A stretch of 64,000 bases of DNA from Hybos culiciformis. Lineage: Eukaryota; Arthropoda; Insecta; Diptera; Hybotidae. Under the pieces are notes generated by a model. That model did not search any database. It was not told the origin of the DNA and saw nothing but the letters and a program-made list of their open reading frames with translations. Within the stretch, counting starts at the first letter, position 1. Each line of letters begins with the position of its first letter. Below, in pieces: positions 24,601-39,600 of this stretch. The position numbers and the translations under genes were made by a program. Where the stretch lies: NCBI GenBank assembly GCA_964007475.1, contig OZ023275.1:6944001-7008000 (forward strand), written 5' to 3'.

Positions 24601-27600
24601 AAAAAAAAATTTGGAAATTAGTTACATGACAAAATTGAAAATTAACTTTAAGCATTCCTTTGATCATATTCTAATATCTAATTGAAAATGTTTCCCTAAT
24701 CCCTATGTAGATTTACTTTATTAAAATATCCATTACATATAAACATATCATAATACATGTTTTAACATATACATAATTTTATTTCGTTATAAAATTTATG
24801 TATAATAGAAAATATAAATCCATGTAAATTTTATAATTTTTATTACATATTATTCTATAGAATAATATATTTGTTCGTTTATAAAAAAATAATTAGATTT
24901 GTACAATGTACATATGTATATAAAAATGAAAATGTCTAGACAATAAATTATAATTTTGAAAGTATGACAAATAATATTTCAACAAGACGAATTATTAATT
25001 TGTTTTGTTATGTTTTCAAAATAAAAAATCAACTCATTGATTCCCGAGCACTTCTAAAAAAAATAATTTACTTTTTTTATCCGAACATAATGAATCAACC
25101 ATATCTGGAGCCACACATACATTATACATACTATTAATACATTTATATGTACAACGTTATACGTTTAAATAAATATTGAGACTCAGTTTTATAGAAATTT
25201 TGACGCTTTTAAACTGGATATGGACCACACATGTAGAATCAATAGCAAATCAGTGCTGAAATTACAATCAACAAAAATTACATAGTTTTTTTTTCAATTT
25301 TTTGTTCATTTTTAAAGCCGTACAGAAAAGCCTGATAACTGATATTTTTGATTCATTCATTCATGAAAAATATGATTATTTTCGTTTTTTTACAATAGGT
25401 ACATAAATTACACATAAAGATCGTTAAGCAAGCTTTTTATTAAATTAAGTTTTTGTGGATTAACAAAAAGAATATAATCTTAAAAAATTTCCAAAATATT
25501 TATAATAATCCTAATTTCCTAATAATTTACTCAATGAAAATAAATAACCTAAATTTTTTTTATATATATATTTTTTATATATATATTTTTTATATATAAT
25601 ATCTTTATCGTAGTGTGAATTTAAGTCTTAATTATATAAAAGTCATAATTTTTAATTCACAATGTTAATTTAATTGCGTTATATAGTTATATTATACTTT
25701 ACCAATAAATGCAATTCCCATTGTCTGAGCATTTTCTCGTGGTAATGTTACTGTTGAATAAGCTGTCCCTCGACTATCAGTAGCCAAGCCGCTATCTTCA
25801 GATTGTGCTGGGCTCATAGCACGATCACCTAAAAATAACAAAAAAAAAAAAACATTTCATGAATAAATAATTTTTGTACAATAGCAGTGTATTAAAAAAA
25901 ATAATGTAATAAATTAATTAAAATGTTTTCTATTCGCCACAAAAAAAAAATATTTAGTTGACCACGCGCGTTTTGACGCCTCCAACCTGAAGCATAATGC
26001 CAAAAATAAATTAAATAAATAATTGTGTTTTTTCTCAAAAAAAAAAAAAAAAAGAAAAGAAAAACTATGTAATAAGTTCAAACAAATTTAGTTATTTGTC
26101 TTTGATGTAGAAATTATTAAAAATTGCTTTAACTTAATTTTTATACAATTACATTTTTAGTAAATATGGAATTTGTTTTTCATTAAAAGCAAAAAACTAA
26201 TTACTTGAATTATCTCAATCAGCGATAATGTAATTAGTTTAATAGAATTAGATCTTAGAACTGACCATATAATAAACCATACAATATATTTTATCATCTA
26301 TTGGCATTTATACTCAAATTTAGTTACTTAAATTTCGGCTGAAATAATGTATCATCAACTAATGTTTTTGTTAAAGCATATACCTACATAATGTTTTTAT
26401 TTACATTTAACATTAAAAAATTTTTTCATCAGATGTTGGAAAATTTTATTTCCCCGAAAAATTATTTACTGTAAGCAAGCATACATATATAACATAATAT
26501 AATAACAATAAATGGATTTACTATAAAAACGAAGAAAATTTAATGTTTCTGTGACCTTAGTTATAATAAAATATTCCAAAAATTTTTATTTGCGAATTGA
26601 ATCATTTAAAAATGATTAGACCTAACAGCTGGTAAACATAATTTGTATTTTTTTTTTACTATTTTGTTTTGTTTTGGTCTCTTATATTAATGGGAAATAT
26701 TTTTCATTTTATTTTTCTGAAAATTTGTTAAAAGAAAATATAAATAAATACTTTTTTTTAAGTGAAAAACAAAAAAAGAAAAAAAATTTAAAATTAATTA
26801 ATGTAATGTTGTGGAATTCACCCCATTCATTTTTTAGAATTTTGTTTTTTGTCATTTCGATATTCTTTCCTACAGTTTGAAATGAACTTATATTTTTTCA
26901 CATTCCAAAAACTGTAAGGAGAAATACATCAGGATCAGGTTATTTGATTTTTGTATCCAATATGTTTTAGTTTTTTTCAATTAGATTATAGCATGATATA
27001 AAGTAAATGCGCCAAGTCCAGATAGTCAGCTTAAGCCACAATTCGCAAAATGCAACGTATGTAATGTACTTTTTCACTTGGACTACAAAATTAAGTATAG
27101 ACTATCAAAATAATAACATAATATGAATATCTCGTTTAAAATTAAAATTATTTAAGATACTTAATAATTAAATTTAAATAAAAACTAATTTGCTTGCCAT
27201 AATAACTATAAAAATATTATGAAAATTGTGAAAAAAAAAAAATTTAGTTACGCACATTTTTATGATATTTTTAATAGCATTAAGTTATTTTATTAGATAT
27301 TTTTATTATCTATATTTTTTAAATTATGTGAAAAATGATTTCCTATGTATGTTTAATTTAAGTTTGACTCTCTGATTTTTTTTGCATTTGAACAAGATTT
27401 AGTGTATTTCTTACTTTTTCTTTGAATAAAGACTTCTATTGTGCAAGGAAAATATACAGCGAAGGAAGAAATATTTCTTTAAGTCGTAAAAAGTCTGCAT
27501 TTAGAAGTAAAAAACAAAAATACGTGTGAATTTATTTAATGATATTAAAGTGTTGTAGCACTCTAACTGTTCCCAGTTGACTTGCATTTTTATACAACGA

Positions 27601-30600
27601 AACACTTTGTACCGTGTTTTGAAAGGGATTTAGCTATTCGATCAAAAATACTGTTTCCTGTTGTAGTACTAACAACCAATATCATCAAATATGTTTTTAT
27701 AACTTGATGAATAATTAAAAACACTAATTCTTAACACTAATTCATAAAATATATCTGATTCCAGTCCTATATAAATATGTATCCGGCTTTTTATTAGTTA
27801 TCAATACTTTTCGCCAACTAAAATATAAAAAAAAACGTTAGATAAATTTATTCGCGGTTACACTAATAATCACCCTTTAGTTTTCGCATATTCAGATTTA
27901 TTTTGCCATATTGCCTTAATATGATTTAAAGACCATCTGGTGTTCAAAGCATGTAAATGCAATATATTAAGAAGAATCAAACGTATTTATTCGAAGTAAT
28001 GATGCATGACAAATTTTTTTTTTTTTTTAATAAATACTGACGTTATTATTATGTTCAGTGTTTTTGAACTCAAAATTAATCCATAAAAAGAAAATAAAAA
28101 ATCGTAAAAATATCTGAATGTGATTTAAGAAAATTAATGAATTTTATTTTTGAAATAACTTAATTTCTAGAAGAAATATAAAATATACTAGAAAAAACAA
28201 ATTTTCGTTAAAAAAATACTGTAAATACATGTAGGATAATCCAGGTTTTTATGTAAAAGTTCTCACCCTTAATTTTAAATAAAGCATTATGTGATTTGTC
28301 CTAGAGATAAAGTTGACTAAACTAAAAAATGAAAACTAAAAACTTACCCACGGGGTAATGATGAAATTATTATCTACAATTCCATATAAGCTTACCTTTT
28401 TAGGACGTTCAAGAGCGTTAATCAACATCTTTCTTTTTTATATTGTCAATCAACATTAAGAAATTTTTAATGAAGAATGTGGGAGTCCATCTAAAAATCA
28501 GGATTAGATCATAGAATTATTGCCCCCCTCTAAAAACCCTTTATACTTAAGGGATTTTCCAAAACAATAATTTTTGTTAAAATTAAGACTTTAAAATTGA
28601 ATTTTCTCACGTATTTCCCTATTCCCAATAAAGACATATTTTTACGAAATGAATCAAATAAATTTCAATAGATGTATTATATATAATGTGAGACATGTTT
28701 TTGTCGCCAGTTTCATTCAAAATAAATAGAAAAATTTTCTTAAAACAAAAATATTTTTCTCATCTTGTTATAAAAACCATTGTCTGTATATTTAATTTAA
28801 TTTAAAGTGATTTATAAGTGAAAGATGTCTTTATGAATCGAATTTTTGCAAAATTGAGAGAAATGAACTACTGAATAGAAATGCTAACCATTTGATCGTG
28901 GTAACGAAAATTTTCAGATTTGAAAGAAATGCCTTCACACAATACTTGAATTAAAATCTATCGTTTTTATTATAGAAATATATATTGAAATATCTGTCTA
29001 ATACACTTTTTAAATACTGATTTAATTTACATATTATTTTAGCAACTATTTCAGAAATAATGATTCAAATGTATGTACACAAAATAGTTTGTGTTGAAGT
29101 GACAGGACATAATATAAAAATTTACATTACGTTCACATAAAAGTACCATAATTATGATTATTATGTTTTTATTGTAAAAGGATATAAAATATGCCCTTAT
29201 TAAACCGACCCAGAAAATCATAAACTGTCGTTTGATTCATTTAACAAATTATATGACATTATCTATTTTGAAAATTTATATTGGTGATCAGAGAAAAAGT
29301 GAAGTGTTAACATAATAATAGTTTTAAATTAAAATTTTAATGTTTTGTCTGATTTCCTTTTTTTTTTTCTTATAATTTGTTATTTTAGGATTTTTAATAT
29401 ATATCTTAAAAATTTATTATTTTACAATAAATGATAATATTAAAATATTTTATTATATAGATTTTTCTTCTCAATTAAATCAAAAGTGATTAAAATCTGT
29501 AAAATGGATTGGAATTATATAAATTTATTGGTATTCAAAAACAATCGACATGATTTTCATATTTATTTAAATAGTTTAATAAAAATACTTCTGAATTTTT
29601 TAGATTAAGTATGCTTGCTCTCCATATTTTTTTTTTTGTACCTATTTAATTCTTATTGTATTTAGCCACTATGTATAAACAAAATTATTATTATAGTTCC
29701 CAAAACTATGCAAAAAATAGTAATCTACTTAGTAATTTTCTCTAAATAATAATTTCTTTAATTCTGGTTAAGTGTGCAAAAATTATTACCATAATCATAA
29801 ATAATCTCTAGATTCGTTCAAACAAACTTTATGCATGAATGTACAAATTTTTGATTTTATTATTAAAATGTTTTTATATATTAAATCAGCTGAAAGCAAA
29901 ACTATAAAATATGCCTCGTTGATATATTATCCATTTAATATTTGATCAAACTTTAAAAGTTATCTATAGGTTACAGAAAAAAAAATTCGAAGCTTATTTT
30001 TGAATATTTTTTGTTGATAAGAAACATAAGAAAGTACATTCTAGAAGCAAAGCATTCGCAATTGACTCTATTATTAAACTATACGATTTGTATATTAAAT
30101 TGTAAGCTGATTTTAAAAACAAAAATTCAACTCTTAATTTTTAGCGCATACCGTGAATCCGGCATATGTTAATTTTCATTAAAAAATAATATTATATGTA
30201 TGTATAAGTTTTAAAATATCCGTATTATATATTTTTTTTCTGATTTTTAAATTAATTTTTCGATATACATATATGAATATGAGGTATTGTATGTTTTTGT
30301 TTCTTTGCTGCTACTTGTTAAAAAGTAAAAAAAAAAAAGTAAATAAAATACTAAAAATTAAAAATAAAATTCGTTAAAATCAAAATTTCAAGGAAAAAAA
30401 CAAGAGTATTCGTAGTGTACGATGACCCAATTTAAGTTTGTTCTAAGCACCTAAAATCAAATATATGTATATTTTTACTGAGTATATTTTTTTAATTATT
30501 AATATTTTGGCTAGCCTTTATTTTTGATGTAGGTGGTAAAAATAATTATGTTTTTTTTTTTTTGATTACATTGATTTTGATAGAAAAGTCTTGTTTCACT

Positions 30601-33600
30601 ATTGTTTTAATTTTTTTTTAAATTGAAAAAAAAATTACTGACATAAACTAAAAAAATTATTTATATCAATCATATTTATTTATTTAACGTCTAAACATCT
30701 TATCAATGTTAGTTAAGAAAAAAAATTAAGATACAGTTTATGATTTCGTAACATTTGGGATTTATTTAATTAAGAGAAAATCCAATTAATTTATCACAAT
30801 AATATTAAAATACTGTTTAGTAAATTAAAAAATATTCAAATCGGTTCAGTGTAAAAAGTTCTTAGCGGTATGTGGTAACATCATATCAGTTGTTATCGTA
30901 ACGTAATAAATTTCAATTTCACTTAACTGTAAAACTTAAATGCCATGCCGTTTTACCTTTTTATATATAGAATTCTAAATACCGCCTACAATAACAGTCA
31001 TTTTAAGCCTTAAAATTTTTAAACTTTAATTAAAAAATACCATAAGAGAAAAAAACGTACTCTGCTTTTCATTATTGTGAACATTGAGCATAGATCAAAA
31101 TAATATTGAATTCAATAAAAAAATATAAAAACATATTTCTCGTATAAAAGTTTTTTTTACTTGTGAAATCACGCAAAATTTAAAGCCAGACCACCACTTA
31201 ATGTCTGTTTGGTATTAATTAATATATTTTCCCAAAAATTTATGATTTTTTAATGAATATTCGACTTGGAAAATTAAGTTTAAGAAATTTTGTCGAATCA
31301 TTTATTTATTTATGTTTTTTTTTTTGCATATTCAGATAATGTAAATATAAAAGTTTAAAAAACAAAAAGAAAAATGTTTTCGAAGAAATCAGATTTATAT
31401 AAACCATATAAATCTTATGATATAATATTCTAAAGAAACAAAACAAAATTTCATGTTAAAAAAAAACCCAACAAACATCAGTGATAAAGATAAGAAAGGA
31501 TACTTTGAATAGAAACAAATTTCTTAAATAATTAAAGTAAAAGTTATCCTAATTTTTTCATCATGAGAGATTTTATACTTTATTAAAGATGGTTGGTTCA
31601 AAATAAATTAGATATAATTTTCTGAAATTAAAATCATCAGATCCTCTTTTCATTATTATTTTGATTTTTATAATATATACATATAAGAATTCAATATTAA
31701 GAAATAATTCAAAAAGAGGAATCGCATTTATAGCTTAATTATATTTTTCTAGTATCGTAGATATTATTATTTTACAATATAATATTACTAGTCGACTGGG
31801 CAATTCCTTAAAAATTTTTTGATTTTCTTTTTTTATTTTTCATTAGAGTCTAAAAAAATTTTTTTTCGTTAAAACCTGGTTAATTCGTTTTAAATTTTTT
31901 TTTGGTTTTTTATTTTTCTGGTATCTGATAATCTTATTACATATTTTGTTTTTTTATCTTGTTACTTTTGTGTATTAATGGTGATCATGATACAATTATT
32001 GTCAAACCTTTGAAAATCATTTCACTTCAAAGTTTTAAAAAATATCAACAATCAGTTCAGTATAATTCATTGAACACAAGGTATACAAATTCTTATTTAC
32101 AAATTTTTAGGAAAATTGCCAAATAAAACTGAGGTTTGCAATAAAAAAAAAAAATCTTTTAGTTAAAAATTACGTAGGTACCTATATAGGAAAACTGATT
32201 TTTCCAATTTAAATTACACATTAAAAGAGTGAATCATCTTCAACGTCTAATAATAAATTTGCAAAGAAAAAATTAAAATTGTTTTATTTTTTAAATGAAA
32301 ATTTCACTACATGCTGCCACATCGTTCTTCAACTTTATTCACTTTAACAGCGACCTAAGAATGACACATTTAGTTATGTTTTGGCAATAAAACTATGAAT
32401 TCATCACTTTTGATGTCCTTTAACGAATTCAGTTTTCATTACACATCAAAAGAGGTGTATTTTATGTTAATTTATTTTGACTTCTTCGGTTTAATTACCA
32501 CATTTATTTTTTTTTACTTTTCTGTTTATGTTTTCCTCAATCACGAAAGATAAATAAATAAACAAAATATGCAACATAGTCAAGACTGGAAATCTGTTAG
32601 AAAAACCATTGTATTTGTTTTTAACTATAGGTATTTGGTTTGTTTTTTATATTTATTTTGAATATTCATTATTAAATATCAAAACATAAAACTGTCACCT
32701 TGATCTATGGCTTGATTAACTGATGTAAGTTTATTTTTTGTTGTTCCAAATTCTGAAAATCCCTTTCCAAAAGATCTATCTAACTATGCATATACAGCGT
32801 ACATTATATGGATCACACTTAAAGTAAATAATACTGCATTTGTATCAACTTATCACTGTATTATTAACGAATTAGGTACTTTCTATTTTATTTCGATGCA
32901 TGAAATTTTAAAAATAAGCATAATGAATTAAAAACGAAAATAAAATTTATTTTCTCAAATTCGCGTGCAAGAAATGCAAATGCGATTCAAAAATTACTCG
33001 ATTAATTAATTTGTACACAATATCTGATCAAAATTTATGTTATCTGCCACTCACCTAAATGCATAAGAAATCTTTAATAATTTTTCGAAAAAAATTGTTA
33101 TAAAGTTGGAAAACAAGTGAGTATAGATTCAAAATATTCATATAATTTGTTTAAAATTCGACGCATGTTATGTTTGATTTTTGATATTATCATTTGAATA
33201 AAATAAATAGGCATTGTTTGAATAAGTTGTGTGCAATATTTGGTACAAAATGGGTTTGAAGGCTTTATGGAGTTTAGCAATTATTTTTAAATCTCGCAAT
33301 TCTAATGCAAACCTTAAAAATAAAATTTAAATGCATTCATATATATTACAGAAAAATTTTTTTAAACGACAACCGTGTCAGTTATTATAGTTTTTTCATA
33401 ATTCTATTAGTGATGATATGATATGTCAATTGCTTCGTAAAGTGAATGTGAATATTTGTTCCTTAATTAAAATAGAGTATTTAGTCTTAATGAAAAATGA
33501 TAAGCTTGACGAAAGCCTGTGACTGTCAAGCATGTTCTATTTTTCAATAACTGATTAAACAAACCACTTTGAGTATGTAAAAAAAATGTATTCTTTTTTG

Positions 33601-36600
33601 CCATGTTAATATGTATTAAGTTCCGATTAAGCCAAATGATCATAAAATATTACCAAGAGTCAGACAAATTTACAAAACGCCAATGCAGATTTATCTCACG
33701 ACACTTTAAAGTTTAAATACTTTCATTCGTATAGTCTACACACCCAATAATAATTTTATAGATGTAGAATATAATTTTTTGATGTAAAATTAATTTTTTT
33801 AGTAACATTGGAATATTCAAAAATTTAGAAATAATTCTCAAAATTTTTTTTCTCTAAATTTATAACCCAAAATTTAAAACCAAAAACTAAAAACAAATAT
33901 GATGCCAGCACAGTTTACAGAATTCAAGGAAAATATATCAAAATCGTTGCACGATAAATCTGCGGCCTGGGAAAAGCCGTTTTCATTTTTTGAAACAAAA
34001 TTTGGATTTTCAAGGGAATTAATATTTTTCACTTTAACAGTTTGGTCTGGATTATATTTAATGTATGATTGGTGGGGCTCTCAGCTGATATGCAATATAA
34101 TTGGTTTCGCTTATCCTGCCCATATTTCTATTAATACAATTGGTTCAAGTTCGAGAGATCATGATATTAAATGGTTAACTTATTGGATACTATTTTCAAC
34201 ATTGACAACCTTAGAATATTTTTCTGCTATATTAACATCATTTATTCCATCATATTGGTTTCTAAAATGCATGTTTTTAATTTGGTGCATGTTACCAATA
34301 AATAACAATGGCTCAACAATAATATATCAATCTATAATCAATAGTAATTCGCTTGGATTATGTTGGAACAAATTGAAACGAATAACAGCGCTGTAATGTA
34401 GTTCTATTGATTGTTGATTATACATATATAACAAATAAAAAATATAAAATAACGAAATAAAACTGTGCTTTAGACAAAGTTTTGAAAATATTTGGCGAAT
34501 TTGAAATTTTGTTTATTTAATGTTTTGAATTTATAATAAATCATAATTAAAAAATATGTACCTATCATGTTTTAAATTATAAATAATTATATAAATATAA
34601 TGGGCCTTCTAACATTATGATTCATTCATCAGATTTTTTCGTATCTCTAGTACTCGAGATAGAATTAAAAAAAATCGGGCGCATTCCTCATAATGTAAAA
34701 AGGCACAATAATAATTTTATTCAAGTCTCGAATTTCAGAATAAAAATATCTATTACTTCAGCTGATTGTTTTGTTCATTTAATCACAGAACGAGCTATAT
34801 AATAAAAATTACATTGCAAAAACTAAAATTCATTTTATGACAGTAAAATAATTACATTATAAGCAAATCCTGCAAAAAACGTTTGAGTAAATTTTAAGAT
34901 GTAAAAGATTTTAAATTCTATAAAGAACATTATCCACAAAAGAGATCCAAGGAAATACTAATTCAATATTCTCCGAACCGATTATTCTAAAATTTTGTAT
35001 AATTTTCCTCAAAGTTTGTGTACAATTTGAGCAAAAAAACGTTTCGGAGGAGGTGAGTCAAATATCAGTTGCAAGATTTGTTGACAAACGTACAAACGTA
35101 CGGAGTTTTTCTTTTAAATAAAATCATGTAAAAAAAAGAACTAAAAACAAAAAATATTTCTTTTTCAAGTCGCAAACTTATCAATTGGTCTCATTTAAAT
35201 TTGTTATTTATGACCAGTTTAAATTAAGCGTAAACATCTACGCAATTTTCTCTAGACTATAAATATATTTCCTTTTATATTACAAAACATCATAAAACAT
35301 CATAAAACATAAAAATTAATTATAATTTTTTGGCAGAATTTTGGATATGTCATGCAAAAAATATTTTTTTTTAAATTTTTTCTTTTGTTTTTAATTCTAT
35401 AAATTCTAAGATATAATACTTATTACATAAATATAATTCTTTTTTAATTGTAATGTGGGTGAACCTGAACAAATAATTCTACTCAGTTCTAACAATTTTT
35501 CCATTAATTTCTGTGTGTAACATTATGGGAAAAAATATTGTCTACGGTGTTAAAGCATTCTTGGGGATATTTTTTATAAGACGGAATGTGAAGTTTTGGG
35601 CCGACCCCGTCAATAATAAACTAAAGAATAAATAATATTTCTTATATAGCTAAATCTAATAGTTGCAATCCAAAATCAAAATCCTTGGTGATTCTATGTA
35701 CCTATCATGGTACAAGCATATTGCTGAAATATTTTAAACTTGAAAATGAAAGCAAATAACACTTTTTGTTTAATATGGTTTCGAGATGCATTTTTGAAAC
35801 AGGAACCGGAAATTAAACTTTATTGCTAATAAGTTAATGTTATTTTTTTGGTTTCTTTTATTTGTATTATTTTTTATAAAAGAAATCAAAAATATAAAAT
35901 CAAACAATAAATAAAAATATCATGCTTTGAAAATAAAAAATAAAATAAAGCGACACTACAAATTTAATTCAATAGAAATAGAAGGGAAAATTATTTAGCC
36001 ATAAATAATTAAATAAAAAGTATGAAATTGTTTATGATTTTATTTTATTTTTTTTAATAATAATAAAGATCAGACAGAAATAATTCAACCATTTTGACAT
36101 AATATACATTTATAATTCCATGACAATTTTATTTTCGCCGTTTATTTTTATTAATAAAAAAAAAGCATATGAAATTTATGATCGAGCATAATTGAAGTGA
36201 TAATTAAATGGGAGACTTTGAATTTATTTGCAAAATTCAATTACATATTTTCAAAATATAGTTTTAAAATAATGCAATTCATTGATTTTACTGAAATAGA
36301 GAGTTCTTGGACAATGTGGTTAAAAATATTCTTGCAGAGAAAACAGATATGATTTCGAGTCGCGACTAATTTGGCTATACTGAACTTAAACGTATAAGTT
36401 GGTACCTATTTAATGTTTTCCATTTTTAAAAACATTTCAAATTTAATTTATTTGTATTTCAAAGTTAAATTAAAACTATAGATATTGGTCAAGTATATAA
36501 TAGAAACATAGGATGAACAATATTTGAGATTTGTTAAATACTTAGGAATAGCTCTAATTAATGATTTTTTTTAATTGTTCAATAGTACCAAATAAGCAAT

Positions 36601-39600
36601 TCAAATTATTTTATGATTAAAGCTCCATTAGTTTAGTCATCGATTCGGTAGATACAGCATAAAATATTGTACTAGTATGAAAAAGAATGAATGAAAATGA
36701 AATAAAATAAAAATATTGTTACTAGATCTTTCTAATCAATATAATATAATATCGATTGAATAATGAATTTAAAACAAAACTTTTTATCAATTATAAAATT
36801 TATCAATTAAAGAAAATTTATTACATTATGTGGGACTGTGGGAGTTTATAATAAATTTTCAATGCGATTGTCGATAGAAAGACACATGAACATTTTAATA
36901 AATTTAAGAACACTATCAACAATGGATATGATAAGTAATATACCAATACCAAAGTAAAATTTTGACGAAAATATTTAATTGTAAAAAAAAATATTGGAGC
37001 AAAAAAAAACATAGTAAGTACCTAAAATTTAATCTATTTCATCAAAATTCCTAAAGATCCTAATTGATTTTAGATTTTCATACAATTTCAAATGTTCGTG
37101 CGTATTTAAATTTCAGTCCAAGCTGTATGCTGTATTATTGTATAATTAAAAAAGTTATCGTTATGTGATCGTTACAGTTCTCTATATAAGATATATCAAT
37201 GAGCATAGTTTTCAATTCAAAGTATAATATTCAAAGCAATGATTTGTTTTTAATTTTTTATAATAGTCAAGCTCTTATTTGGACTTAATTTGATCCAACC
37301 TTCTGAATTTATGCAAACTTGGATTGAAAGTAAGTCGATAAATATAATCAGCAAACCAAATTTACAGAAAAATTAAGCTAAATAATTGAATAAATAATAT
37401 AACTACATTAGCTTGGTAACATACATTAAAAATTATAATGAACTAATATTTAACAAATATAATTACACCTATTTTTATATTATAATTTTATATGCCATTT
37501 TCATTTAATTTTCTTATATATTTTTGGATCAATCTCAAAAATTTTATATTCAAAAAATTATTTTTCCTATATCTAATTAGATAAAATAAAAACAACTTAA
37601 AACCAAATTTAATTACCGCTGATAGATTCATGAGATTTTATTTAATAATAATTTTATACATAATATTTTCAATTACATGATGAAAGATATTTTTGTCCCA
37701 AATAAACCACAAAGTTTTTTTTCTTTTTTAAATAAACAGATAATTTTATTGGAATAAGATTTTTAATCATATTCACCATAATTTTACATGATATCTATGG
37801 GTTTAACAGTTTTTTTTCGTTTTTTTTTATGTGTAATAAACAATTCTTGAGTGGAATTTAAGATTAATTGATTCTATGTCATAATTTGATGCAAAGAGTA
37901 TTGCACATAGTCTTTGTATTATTGTTATTTTTGATTATAAGAAACAATTTTCAAATTAAACCATTGGAAAAATTCGCTAATATCCACCTTATTGGTAGAT
38001 TATTGGTAGAATCAGATAAAAAATAGTCTAAAAAGAATTTGTAAAATAAGTATTTCAAAATTTAAAAGTTAAGACTTTTAACATTATAGTTTGGTTAAAC
38101 ACGACGTGAAGCACGCGACGGACGCGACACAAATGACGTAAGAAATATTAAATGTATAAAAATATATGAAAGCGAACAGTCTCGACGTTAACGACGTTAA
38201 TGACGCTAACGTAAAATTATATGGTCATTAACGTCATTAACGTTTGCTTCGCGTCCGTCGCGTTGAGTTTGCCCAGGCGGTTAAAGTTTTGGGGATCAAA
38301 AATATGTGTGTGTAAAATTAAATAGTTTTAAACTATTACTATTTGTACTTTAAACTGCGTGGAAGTCACACTTAGACGAACAATATTTTTTGAAGTTTCC
38401 CATAAAATGATTCATATCTCGTAGATAAAAGTACTTTCACTTTTTCCCGATTTTTTTAAATTTTCCGGGCAACTTTTTCAATTTTTCTTTCTTAAAAAAA
38501 TTAACCAAATCGGTCGAGTCGTTCTCAAGTAATGCGCTTACCAAAGAACAGCATTTAATTTTTATTTACATGTAGATAGGAGATAGATAGAATATGTACA
38601 TATATTATTTCGATATTCCAAACTTCTGTTATGTTTTCCAGATCTAAATTATGAAATTCTTGGTATGTACAGAGATCTATTTAAATATGGCTTTTAAAAC
38701 AAAATAATTCTTGAAATTTTTGTACTATATGTTGTTATGGTTTGTACAAATATTTACAAAGCTGTTTAAGACTGCAAACAAACTATGAATATCCGCATAA
38801 TTGAATAAAATGCTCCCTTTTAGATTTTTTTTTCTTTTACATTTTTAAGATTAAAAATTATTAAATTGGCTTAAGTTGTAATAAACTATCAAAATGAATT
38901 AAATTCTATTGCAAGAGAATTATAACGATTTCAGTGTAATTAATTAATAAATATATATGAAAATTTATGACCCCGAAATCGCAGTTTTTATCTCATTTTA
39001 TTGCATTTTATTTAATTTTTAAATGAAAAATAATTGAAAATTATATGCGATACTATTTCGTTTATGTATCTGAAATTTTTATGTTGGTAAAGTATTCAAA
39101 ATTAAAAAACGTAAATAAAGTCTATCTATAGCTAAATAAGGGCAATTCAAATTTAAAACATTTTCTCTAGGCTGTCGAGGCTGTTGAAAGAAAATTTTAA
39201 AAAAATATTTATATTCAAGCCTTTATTAAGAAAGTCTAAGTGATTATACTAAAAATTATACTTATGTTACATGTGAAAATACTATATTTATGTTTATTTT
39301 TCATCTAGTCTAGAGCATTGTTTCAATTAGGTTTTGAAGTTGCAAATTGAAAAAAATTATTATAATTTTTTAATTTAACTTTATTTACCTGTCATTAATT
39401 TGGTCATTGGTATCATCTCGTTTTTAGAATTCTCGTTATCATTATCTCTGTTCGAATTATTTTTATTCAAATTTGATGATTTTGTTGACGAGACACAGCT
39501 TGTTGGTTTTTTATTTTTCCACAGCTTCATTTTACCAAATTTTTTATTCTCTGGATTTTTTATTTTAATTTTATTACAATTTGTTTCCTCAAAAAATTCA

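Larger units (their letters stand above)
25829..39388 (-). other. Grip first intron, about 13.6 kb
   Basis: AT-rich intronic sequence bounded by a GTAAAT donor at the high-coordinate end and a TTTTTAG acceptor at the low end. It contains the REEP-like gene on the opposite strand, a GC-rich nested inverted repeat near 38.1-38.3 kb, and a short relative of the 4.0-kb element near 35.6 kb. I see no further exon except the uncertain ten-base candidate at 33055-33064. Confidence 0.55.

Noticed and set aside
38400..38550. AAATCGGTCGAGTCGTTCTC phrase resembling dispersed repeat sequence
   Set aside because: It looks like a fragment common in insect repeats, but I found no ends or second copy here to define an element.
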